From Flavobacterium humi (GTDB lineage Bacteria > Bacteroidota > Bacteroidia > Flavobacteriales > Flavobacteriaceae): 64,000 nt of DNA. Every line of letters begins with the position of its first letter. Position 1 is the stretch's first letter. Shown here piece by piece: positions 31,667 through 39,397 of this stretch. The DNA is taken from NCBI RefSeq assembly GCF_004745595.1, contig NZ_SRLH01000001.1, positions 376,234-440,233 on the forward strand, given 5' to 3'. Under the pieces are notes generated by a model. It was not told the DNA's origin, made no database searches, and worked only from the letters and a program-made list of their open reading frames with translations. A program made the translations under genes and the position numbers.

Positions 31667-32647
31667 TTATTTCTTATTGAATTCTTCGTTGTTGTCAATA
31701 AAAGTGATTTTTCTCGTCGGGCTGATATTGACACGCAGGTCAAAAATATCAAAACGGTTGTAATGCCCTAAAATATCATGCATTTGTTTCGGCTGGATGC
31801 ATTTCTGCAAATCGATTTCGGCATAGACAATTCCTTCGTCATCAATCAGAGGTTCTCCAATAACAGCTCCGTTTGGCCCTATAAATCCTGAAAAAGCCGA
31901 TTTTTTACGCGTTAAAAGCTCATCGACATTAGGAACTTCAGGACGTAAGGCATCCATGATTTCTTTTGAAATGGTAGAACAGGAAACAATAGTGAATAAT
32001 TTCCCTTCAAAGGAATGCGCGGCTGCCCGTATTTTAATCGCTTCGGCCATATCATAATCGGGTGGGGCAACGGGAAGTGAAATATAATTGGCGATATGGA
32101 TCAGTTCTCCTTGTGATAAAAGGGTGAAACGCGCCAAAGTATTCGTATTCTCGCCGCAGGCTAATGTTCCGATCGGCCCGATTTCGGTATCGTAGACTTT
32201 AAGAGATGATCCGTCACCCGAAGTCCAGGTTAGTTTTTCAGCCCAGGTCGGAACTAATTTCCGGTGCTTGCCAATAATGTTTCCTTGGTTATCAATGATA
32301 AGATTGGTGTTGTAAATTTCGCCATAACTCCTGCCACGCTCGTTAATACCGATCACGACATGCATGTTATGTTCTTTGGCGGCCTGGTACAAACGTTCCA
32401 TACCCGGATCTGTTACAGTTACCGAGTTTTTATACAGTTCCTCATACCATTTGCTGCCCTGTACAGGAGTCATTATCCAGTTCCAGTACGGATAACCGGC
32501 AATGAAAACTTCCGGGAAGGCAATTAATTTAGCTCCGTTCGAACTGGCTTCTTTGATAAATGAAATGGCTTTGTCAATTGTTTTTTCAGCATTGAGGAAA
32601 ACAGGAGAAGTTTGAACGGTTGCCGCTTTAAATTTTGGAAAATCCAT
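31667..32647 (-). CDS. Nitrilase (carbon-nitrogen hydrolase)
   Basis: 326 residues with the catalytic triad Glu46 ('AFPEVFIAGYPYWNW'), Lys130 ('GKHRKLVPTWAEKLTW') and Cys164 ('GTLACGENTNTLARF'). The CGENT-x-x-LARF segment is typical of true nitrilases rather than amidases, so it should convert a nitrile to a carboxylic acid and ammonia. It is two bases upstream of the ring-cleavage dioxygenase gene, implying that a nitrile feeds this pathway or that the enzyme detoxifies one; which nitrile cannot be read. Normal length, all catalytic residues present. Confidence 0.92.
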   Translation of the reverse strand: MDFPKFKAATVQTSPVFLNAEKTIDKAISFIKEASSNGAKLIAFPEVFIAGYPYWNWIMTPVQGSKWYEELYKNSVTVTDPGMERLYQAAKEHNMHVVIGINERGRSYGEIYNTNLIIDNQGNIIGKHRKLVPTWAEKLTWTSGDGSSLKVYDTEIGPIGTLACGENTNTLARFTLLSQGELIHIANYISLPVAPPDYDMAEAIKIRAAAHSFEGKLFTIVSCSTISKEIMDALRPEVPNVDELLTRKKSAFSGFIGPNGAVIGEPLIDDEGIVYAEIDLQKCIQPKQMHDILGHYNRFDIFDLRVNISPTRKITFIDNNEEFNKK

Positions 32648-32709
32648 TGTTAGTTGTGCATTATGGTTAGCTATTCTATTTTTTTATCTGTTGAAAGTTA
32701 CAAGCAAAA

Positions 32710-33132
32710 TCAAATTACGAATTTACTTATTTTTTGTTTCATTTCCTCTGAAAACGGCTCCGCTTTTATACCGTTCCGATCTTCATTGAAAGCCACATTC
32801 ACCAAAGTTACTTCGCCTTCAAGGCATGTTTTTCCAGCTTCATCTTCAAACCGGAACCCACACAGGACTGAAGCGCCTCCAAGATTTTGTACCCAAAGTT
32901 TTTTGGTGAGGATTTCTCCTAAACGGGCTGCTTTTTTGAATTGTACTTTCAGGTCTACTGTCGGGATGCCGTTGGTTTCATGTATTTTGGAAAACGGACG
33001 GTCCAAAGCTTCTTCAAACCAGTCTTCCACTAGGCAATTCAGCATTTCGAGGAATCTCGGATAGAATACGATTCCGGCGTAATCAACATGTTGAAAACGG
33101 ATTTTTTCTTGTTTTATAAAAGGTTGGTTCAT
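32710..33132 (-). CDS. Acyl-CoA thioesterase, 4-hydroxybenzoyl-CoA thioesterase type
   Basis: 140 residues, one hotdog domain. 'RFQHVDYAGIVFYPRFLEML' contains Asp17 in the position of the catalytic Asp of Pseudomonas 4-hydroxybenzoyl-CoA thioesterase. In the operon it would release the free aromatic acid (for example gentisate from gentisyl-CoA) between the CoA-dependent hydroxylation and ring cleavage. It lies 15 bp after the FMN-glutamate-synthase-like gene. Confidence 0.9.
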   Translation of the reverse strand: MNQPFIKQEKIRFQHVDYAGIVFYPRFLEMLNCLVEDWFEEALDRPFSKIHETNGIPTVDLKVQFKKAARLGEILTKKLWVQNLGGASVLCGFRFEDEAGKTCLEGEVTLVNVAFNEDRNGIKAEPFSEEMKQKISKFVI

Positions 33133-33147
33133 TCGGTTATAATTAAT

Positions 33148-34731
33148 TTAAAACTGTTCTGCCGCGGCTTTTTTCCAGAAAAACAAAAAGGGAGAAGGCA
33201 CGGTATTTTCATTCAAAAGGCAACCCGTTTCAATTTCAGGGTACATTTCGTAGTAGGTTTCTATTTTTGTTCCGCTCACCCTGGCACTAATTACCGTCCG
33301 GTCTACATCATCAGGATGCTCGAGCCCCGCGGAAGCCATTAATTCCATTGCGCTTTTGACCGTTTCATGCTGAAATCTTGCCACTCGTACGCTTTTTTCT
33401 TCAGGGACAAGCCCCTTGACTAGTTTAGGATCCTGCGTAGCTACGCCGGTAGGGCAGGTGTTGGCGTGGCATTCCAAAGCTTGTATACAGCCAAGGGCAA
33501 ACATCATCCCTCTGGCAGAATTGCAGACATCGGCACCAATGGAAAGGCATTTGATGATATCGAAACCGGTAATTACTTTTCCGCTGGCGATAATCTTTAT
33601 TTCGTTCTTGATCCCGAAACCGTTCAGGCAGTCGTAAACAAAAGCCAATGCTTCACGCAACGGCATTCCCACGTGGTCTGAATATTCCTGCGGTGCCGCT
33701 CCTGTTCCGCCTTCGCCACCATCAACAGTAATAAAATCGAAATAGGTTTTGGTTTGCACCATGGCTTTACAGATGGAAATAAATTCCGATTTGTTCCCAA
33801 TGCAGATTTTCATTCCGATAGGTTTTCCACCCGAGCCTTTTCGAAGCAATCGGATAAAATCCATCAGTTCCAAAGGAGTTGAAAAGGCGGAATGCCGTGG
33901 TGGCGAAATAATATCGTTGCCTTTCTCTACCAAACGGATGGCTGCGATTTCATCGGTTACTTTTTGTTTGGGCAAAATTCCGCCATGGCCTGGTTTTGCA
34001 CCTTGGGAAAATTTGATTTCAATCATTTTTACGTTTTCCAAAGTGGCTCTTTTGACAAATTCCTCATAGGAAAACTTCCCGTTTTTGTCACGACAGCTAA
34101 AATAGCCGGTTCCGATATTCCAAACCACATCACCGCCAGGTTCCAAGTGATAGGGAGAAAGGCCGCCTTCTCCTGTATTGTGATAAAAACCACCTTGTTT
34201 AGCGCCTGAATTCAAAGCCAGGATAGCATTTTTGCTCAATGATCCATAACTCATGGCACTAATATTGAACAAACTGGCCCTATAGGGTTTTTCGCATTGG
34301 GACGAACCGATTGCAACCCTTGGGTTTGGATTTACTTCCGAAAAGGGAATGGCTTTAATACTGTGGTTGATCCATTTATAACCCGGTTCGTATACATTAA
34401 GCTGTGTCCCGAAAGGCATCGAATCGGTTTCTTTCTTGCTTCTTTGGTATACCAGGCTTCGCTGTAACCTGTTGAAAGGTTTGCCTTCCGTATCTGTTTC
34501 AACAAAATACTGGCGCATTTCAGGCCCGATGGATTCCAATAAATACCGCATCCGCCCTAGTAATGGAAAATTTCTTTTAATGGTTTGTTTCGATTGGAAC
34601 ATATCATGCAGCCCCATACTGATTAAAGGAATGAAAATCAATAACAGCAGGCTGAATTTCCAATTTACGTAAATAAGCATCGCTGTAATGGAAAGTACTG
34701 TGATGCTGAAAATGATAAATACTTTTCTCAT
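33148..34731 (-). CDS. FMN-binding glutamate synthase family protein, membrane-anchored
   Basis: 527 residues. Two N-terminal hydrophobic helices (about 3-22 and 26-45) precede a glutamate-synthase alpha-type barrel: 'NISAMSYGSLSKNAILALN', 'KFSQGAKPGHGGILPKQKVT', 'FDFITVDGGEGGTGAAPQEY' (FMN site) and a Cys-x5-Cys-x4-Cys 3Fe-4S motif in 'CIQALECHANTCPTGVA'. The glutaminase and C-terminal beta-helix domains of GltB are absent. These stand-alone proteins are poorly characterised. Its place among aromatic-catabolic genes is odd; if the substrate is anthranilate-like, ammonia capture is conceivable but unproven. Confidence 0.9.
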   Translation of the reverse strand: MRKVFIIFSITVLSITAMLIYVNWKFSLLLLIFIPLISMGLHDMFQSKQTIKRNFPLLGRMRYLLESIGPEMRQYFVETDTEGKPFNRLQRSLVYQRSKKETDSMPFGTQLNVYEPGYKWINHSIKAIPFSEVNPNPRVAIGSSQCEKPYRASLFNISAMSYGSLSKNAILALNSGAKQGGFYHNTGEGGLSPYHLEPGGDVVWNIGTGYFSCRDKNGKFSYEEFVKRATLENVKMIEIKFSQGAKPGHGGILPKQKVTDEIAAIRLVEKGNDIISPPRHSAFSTPLELMDFIRLLRKGSGGKPIGMKICIGNKSEFISICKAMVQTKTYFDFITVDGGEGGTGAAPQEYSDHVGMPLREALAFVYDCLNGFGIKNEIKIIASGKVITGFDIIKCLSIGADVCNSARGMMFALGCIQALECHANTCPTGVATQDPKLVKGLVPEEKSVRVARFQHETVKSAMELMASAGLEHPDDVDRTVISARVSGTKIETYYEMYPEIETGCLLNENTVPSPFLFFWKKAAAEQF

Positions 34732-34738
34732 AAGACTT

Positions 34739-36328
34739 CTATTTTAATTTAAATCTCTGAATTTTGCCGGTTTCCGTTTTAGGCAACGCTTCTGTAAAAT
34801 TAATTACCCTTGGATATTTGTACGGAGCTGCTACTTCTTTGAACCACTGCTGTATAGATTCAGCCAATTGATTTGTTGCTTTATCTTTATCTTTTAAAAC
34901 CACATGGGCGCAAACCAACATTCCGCGTTCTTCATCGGGCAAACCGACCACGGCACATTCCAGGATATCGTCGTGGGTTAAAAGTACGCTTTCTACCTCA
35001 ATTGCAGCGATATTATAGCCGGAAGATATGATCATATCATCACCACGGGCCACAAACCAGAAAAAACCTTCTTCATCCTGGCGGAAAATATCACCGGTAA
35101 GGTTCCAGCCGTTTGCTACATATTCTTTTTGTTTCTCTTCACGGTTCAGGTATTTGCAACCTGTGATTCCGCGTACGGCCAGGCGTCCTGGCGTATTTAA
35201 AGGCAATTCTTTTCCTTGCGGGTCAATGATTTTTCCTTCATAACCTGTAATGGCCACACCTGTTGAGCCGGGTTTCATATTTTCTTCATTGGAAGAGATG
35301 AAAATATGCAGCATTTCCGTGGCGCCAATGCCATCAATGATTTTCAATCCGGTTGCCGCATGCCAATCTTCCCAAACCTTTAAAGGCAATGTTTCTCCGG
35401 CAGAAACGCATTTGCGCAAGCTGGAAATATTATATTCGGAAGCTTTCGCGGTAAGTACCCTCCAAGCTGTTGGCGCCGTAAAACATATGGTAACCTTGTG
35501 GTTTTGAATAGCCTGAAGCAATAGATCAGGTGTTGGTTTTTCGATTAAAAAAGTAGACGCACCGAAATACATCGGAAATAAAACCAATCCTCCCAAACCA
35601 AAAGTAAAACCCAAGGGCGGGCTTCCGGTAAAAATATCGTTGGCAACCGGCTGTAGGGAATATTGCGGGAATGCTTCGCAGATATTCAGGATATCTTTGT
35701 GGAAATGAGTGGTCATTTTAGGCAATCCTGTTGTTCCTGAAGTAAAACCGATTAGTGCGATACTGTCCGATTTCGTATGGTAATTCACAAACGTTTTCGG
35801 TTTGCCGACCATCAGGTTTTCCAGCTCCGCCTGGCGATAATAGCAAATCCTTTTTAAAAACGGGGAGATGACCAATTCCATTTCTTCTGTTAACGAACTG
35901 TCGCACAACACATGTGAAATTTCGGCACAATCAATAATTGTCGTAAGTTCTTTTGAACGCAGTAAAGGCATGGTGGCTACAACAATTCCACCGGCTTTCA
36001 GAATAGCATACCAACAAGCAACCATCATGGGGTTATTGGCCGAACGGATCAGTACCCTGTTTCCTGATTTGAGCCCAAGATCATCTATCAATACATGCGC
36101 AATCTGGTTGGCTTTTTCAAATAATTCCCTGTATGTCCATTCTTCTTCAAATGTCCGAAGGCAAACCGCTTCACCATGGCCGTTCTGGATATGATAGTCC
36201 AGGAGCCTTTCCACGCAGTTGAGCATATCAGGATGTTGGAATTGCGGCAAGTCCGTAAAAACATAATCAGGCTGCAAATCCAGGCTAGGCAATCTATTAT
36301 GTGCAAAATTATCGTCGTAGTGCTTCAT
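34739..36328 (-). CDS. Aryl-CoA ligase (2-aminobenzoate/benzoate-CoA ligase type)
   Basis: 529 residues of the AMP-forming family. P-loop 'GFTSGTTGLPKMTTHFH', adenylate motif 'IDGIGATEMLHIF', hinge 'WNLTGDIFRQDEEGFFWFVA' and the C-terminal catalytic Lys in 'LPKTETGKIQRFKLK'. The overall pattern ('SANNPMMVACWYAILKAGGI', 'PPLGFTFGLGGLVLFP') is that of 2-aminobenzoate-CoA and benzoate-CoA ligases. It activates the aromatic acid for the CoA-dependent monooxygenase encoded three bases upstream. Salicylate and anthranilate are the leading candidate substrates. Confidence 0.92.
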   Translation of the reverse strand: MKHYDDNFAHNRLPSLDLQPDYVFTDLPQFQHPDMLNCVERLLDYHIQNGHGEAVCLRTFEEEWTYRELFEKANQIAHVLIDDLGLKSGNRVLIRSANNPMMVACWYAILKAGGIVVATMPLLRSKELTTIIDCAEISHVLCDSSLTEEMELVISPFLKRICYYRQAELENLMVGKPKTFVNYHTKSDSIALIGFTSGTTGLPKMTTHFHKDILNICEAFPQYSLQPVANDIFTGSPPLGFTFGLGGLVLFPMYFGASTFLIEKPTPDLLLQAIQNHKVTICFTAPTAWRVLTAKASEYNISSLRKCVSAGETLPLKVWEDWHAATGLKIIDGIGATEMLHIFISSNEENMKPGSTGVAITGYEGKIIDPQGKELPLNTPGRLAVRGITGCKYLNREEKQKEYVANGWNLTGDIFRQDEEGFFWFVARGDDMIISSGYNIAAIEVESVLLTHDDILECAVVGLPDEERGMLVCAHVVLKDKDKATNQLAESIQQWFKEVAAPYKYPRVINFTEALPKTETGKIQRFKLK

Positions 36329-36331
36329 GGC

Positions 36332-38635
36332 TTAGTTTTTCTTGTGGCTTTCCGGTTTGAGTGCTTTTTTCATTCCTTCTGTAGTTTTTCTTTCAGAAGC
36401 TTTCAATGGATATAAATGAGAGGTTCCCGCCATGTATTGTTTTGGAATGTCCTCCGGTTGAAATCCTTCGTATGCCTGGGCGTTCCGTACAAAATTAGGA
36501 TCTAAAAGCAATGGCCTTCCCAAAGCGACAAGATCGGCCCTTCCGTTAAGCAAAATCGTGTTGATTTGATCGATATCCTGGATATAACCTGTTGCAATGG
36601 TCGGAATATGAACCGTATTGCGCACCATATCCGAAAACGGAGTCTGCCACATCCTGCCTACTTGAGGCTTTTGATGGGAAACCGTATTTCCTGTCGAAAC
36701 ATTGATAATATCGGCACCGGCATTTTTGAATGCTTCGCAGATAAAAACCACATCGGTTTCAGTAATTCCGCCTGCAGCCCAGTCCGAAGCAGATATCCTT
36801 ACTGACATTGGTTTTTCTTTTGGGAATACCTTTCGCATTTCAGTAAAAACACGCAACGGGAACCGCAACCTGTTTTCTCGGCTTCCGCCAAAATCATCTG
36901 TGCGGGCATTGGTTAAAGGAGATAGGAAAGAGGCTAGTAAAAAACCATGATGTGCCTGTAATTCGATCATGTCAAAACCAGCTGCATCTGCATGTTTAGC
37001 GGCTTGGACAAACTCTTCGGTAACTTTGTCCATATCTTCCAGGGTCATTTCTTTTGGAACGGACATTTTCTCGTTAAACGCAAGCGGAGAAGCGGAAATA
37101 AGCCCCCATGCAGCTTCCAAAGGTTCGCTACCGGTGGCTTCCCAAGGCTTTTTCACGGCACCTTTCCGACCGGAATGCCCTAATTGGATGCCTATTTTTG
37201 TTTGGGTATTGTTATGGATGAAATCGGTAATTTTTTTCCAGCTTTGCACCTGATCTTCATTATAGATACCGGCGCAACCTAAAGTAATCCTTCCAGTTTG
37301 TGAAACCGCCGTCATCTCGGTCAGGATTAGTCCAAGGCCTCCCAAAGCACGTGTAGTATAATGGGAGAAATGCCAATCGTTTATCAATCCGTTTTCGGCA
37401 GAATATTGCCCCATCGGCGACATTACGATCCTATTTTGCAATACCATTTCACGCAATTGGAAAGGGGTAAAAGCGGCAGGTGTTTTAAGGTCCGGGCTTT
37501 TTATTTTGGAATTGAATCCGGCCAGGACTTTTTGAGGGAAAGAGGCATCGCGGATGGCCAGGTTCTCGAAAGTAACTTTTTTGGAACGGGTCATGCACCC
37601 GAAAGCAAACTGCATAAAATCATGCTGGATATGCCTGTCCATATGCTCAAACCAATCCAGGGAAACATTCGCGGCATGCTGGATCATTTCAACACGGTTC
37701 CTGCGGGATTTTTCATATTGCGCAAATGCCTCGAGGACATTGTTTTGATTTACCACTACAGCATCCGAAAGCGCGATGGCACATTCCATGGCCAATTTTG
37801 TCCCGGACCCAATCGAGTAATGGGCCGTAGCTTTGGCATCTCCCAATAAAACAATATTGTCTTTGTGCCATTTCCCATTGGTTACATACGGAAACTGGCG
37901 CCAGTGTGATTTGTTGGTAATCAAAGGGTGCCCGTCCAGTTCTTCTTTAAAGATTTCGGCAATTTTCCGGACTGTTTCCGCTTCGTTTTCCACTTCGAAC
38001 CCGGCTTTTTTCCAGGTTTCATCAGAACATTCAAAAATCCAGGTACTCATCCCGGCTTCGTATTGATAGGTGTGTGCTACAAAAGTGCCAAAAGGGGTTG
38101 TCCGGAAAAAATACGTAAAAGCATCCAGCGGTTTTGTAGAACCCAACCAGACAAAACGGTTTTTCTGCAGGGTAACTTTAGTTTCAAAATCTGAAGCAAA
38201 TTGCGTTCGGACAACGCTTCCAATCCCATCGCAGGCCACGATAATATCGCTGTCGTCAAATTGGGTCAGATCGTCTATATTTTGTTCGAAATGCAGGTTA
38301 ACGCCTTCTTCGGTGCACCGTTGCTGTAATAATTGAAGTAATGTTTTTCGGGAGCAGCCACAAAAACCATTACCTGAAACACTTACATTTTCGCCATCCC
38401 GGGCTACGACAATATCGTCCCAATAGGCAAATTTACTGCGGATCAGCTCATAAGACCGGGTATCCCTGGTAAGGAATTCGCCTAAGGTTTCATCGGAAAA
38501 AACCACTCCAAAACCAAAACTGTCATCTGATTTGTTGCGTTCGTACACATCAATCTGACAGTCGGGAATGGCTTTTTTTGTCAATATCGAAAAATAGAGT
38601 CCTCCGGGACCTCCACCAATTACTGTTATTTTCAT
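36332..38635 (-). CDS. Fused FAD monooxygenase/OYE reductase acting on 2-aminobenzoyl-CoA or salicylyl-CoA
   Basis: 767 residues. The N-terminal half (about 1-380) is a class A flavin monooxygenase: 'VIGGGPGGLYFSILTKK' (FAD GxGxxG), 'VACDGIGSVVRTQF', 'NIVLLGDAKATAHYSIGSG'. The C-terminal half (about 395-745) is an Old Yellow Enzyme barrel: 'NRIVMSPMGQYSAENGLIND', 'IQLGHSGRKG', 'FDMIELQAHHGFLLASFLSP'. This fusion is known from 2-aminobenzoyl-CoA monooxygenase/reductase of Azoarcus evansii and from bifunctional salicylyl-CoA 5-hydroxylases. It inserts oxygen at C5 of the CoA-bound ring. Ligase, thioesterase and gentisate-type dioxygenase next to it fit the salicylyl-CoA to gentisate route; the anthraniloyl-CoA alternative cannot be excluded. 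Confidence 0.92.
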   Translation of the reverse strand: MKITVIGGGPGGLYFSILTKKAIPDCQIDVYERNKSDDSFGFGVVFSDETLGEFLTRDTRSYELIRSKFAYWDDIVVARDGENVSVSGNGFCGCSRKTLLQLLQQRCTEEGVNLHFEQNIDDLTQFDDSDIIVACDGIGSVVRTQFASDFETKVTLQKNRFVWLGSTKPLDAFTYFFRTTPFGTFVAHTYQYEAGMSTWIFECSDETWKKAGFEVENEAETVRKIAEIFKEELDGHPLITNKSHWRQFPYVTNGKWHKDNIVLLGDAKATAHYSIGSGTKLAMECAIALSDAVVVNQNNVLEAFAQYEKSRRNRVEMIQHAANVSLDWFEHMDRHIQHDFMQFAFGCMTRSKKVTFENLAIRDASFPQKVLAGFNSKIKSPDLKTPAAFTPFQLREMVLQNRIVMSPMGQYSAENGLINDWHFSHYTTRALGGLGLILTEMTAVSQTGRITLGCAGIYNEDQVQSWKKITDFIHNNTQTKIGIQLGHSGRKGAVKKPWEATGSEPLEAAWGLISASPLAFNEKMSVPKEMTLEDMDKVTEEFVQAAKHADAAGFDMIELQAHHGFLLASFLSPLTNARTDDFGGSRENRLRFPLRVFTEMRKVFPKEKPMSVRISASDWAAGGITETDVVFICEAFKNAGADIINVSTGNTVSHQKPQVGRMWQTPFSDMVRNTVHIPTIATGYIQDIDQINTILLNGRADLVALGRPLLLDPNFVRNAQAYEGFQPEDIPKQYMAGTSHLYPLKASERKTTEGMKKALKPESHKKN

Positions 38636-38683
38636 ATTATTTTTGATTCAGGTGCTTGAAATTTAATTTGTATGGAAAATGAC

Positions 38684-39289
38684 TTAGCCTCTCTTAATCG
38701 AGAAAATTTCGCCCAATTTGGAATAATTGGAACCCGCCAAACGGGCTACGGGCTTATAGGTTTCCATATTGATCTTAAAGTCGTCCAATAAGACACTTTC
38801 ATCCACATGGAACAGTATTACACGACCTATAATTATGGTGGCGCCGCCGTGTTTATGATCTTCCAGCGTATAATGATGCACCAGTTCGCATTCCATCTGT
38901 ATCGGGCTTTCCTTTACCCTCGGGGCTTTCACTTTTACCGATGGGAGAGGAGTGAGGCCTGCCAATGCAAATTCGTCAACTTCTGGAGAAACGGCCTGCG
39001 AAGTGGTATTCATCTGTTCCACAATGGCTTCCACGACCATATTGACTACAAACTGGCCGGTCGCCAAGACGTTATTCAGAGTGTCTTTATTGGAATTGTT
39101 GGTGCGGACAGTCGAGAACAATACATGCGGCGGATCTTCTCCAACGGCATTAAAAAAAGAAAAAGGAGCGAGGTTTGGTACCCCTTCTGCGCTAACCGTA
39201 GAAATCCATCCGATGGGCCTCGGAATTACTGCTCCGGTCAATAATTTATAGGTAGCTTTTTGGTCAATTAGCTGTGGGTCAAATTCCAT
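38684..39289 (-). CDS. Flavin reductase-like (DIM6/NTAB) FMN-binding protein
   Basis: 201 residues of the flavin-reductase-like split-barrel family: 'TGAVIPRPIGWISTVSAEGV', 'NLAPFSFFNAVGEDPPHVLF', 'VNMVVEAIVEQMNTTS'. It binds FMN and may reduce flavin with NAD(P)H. First gene of the catabolic run, 48 bp before the fused monooxygenase gene, so a role in electron supply is reasonable. Only an imperfect -7 element (TTTATTTG, one mismatch) is seen upstream on the minus strand. Confidence 0.9.
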   Translation of the reverse strand: MEFDPQLIDQKATYKLLTGAVIPRPIGWISTVSAEGVPNLAPFSFFNAVGEDPPHVLFSTVRTNNSNKDTLNNVLATGQFVVNMVVEAIVEQMNTTSQAVSPEVDEFALAGLTPLPSVKVKAPRVKESPIQMECELVHHYTLEDHKHGGATIIIGRVILFHVDESVLLDDFKINMETYKPVARLAGSNYSKLGEIFSIKRG

Positions 39290-39364
39290 TGAATTTTGTG
39301 TTGTATTGCTACAAATAAACTAAAAAAAATGCGGAATTTGAAATATTTTATGGCCAACTTATCA

Positions 39365-39372
39365 TAATTTTG
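39365..39372 (+). promoter_or_regulatory. Candidate -7 element of acs
   Basis: TAATTTTG, exact TAnnTTTG, 25 bp before the acs ATG; TTTTA about 17 bp upstream is a weak -33. Confidence 0.55.
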
Positions 39373-39397
39373 CAAAAAATCTTTTACCGCAAAAACC

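Noticed and set aside
26120..39289. The aromatic cluster as a mobile island.
   Set aside because: No integrase, transposase, tRNA or flanking direct repeat was seen, and base composition does not visibly differ from the neighbours.
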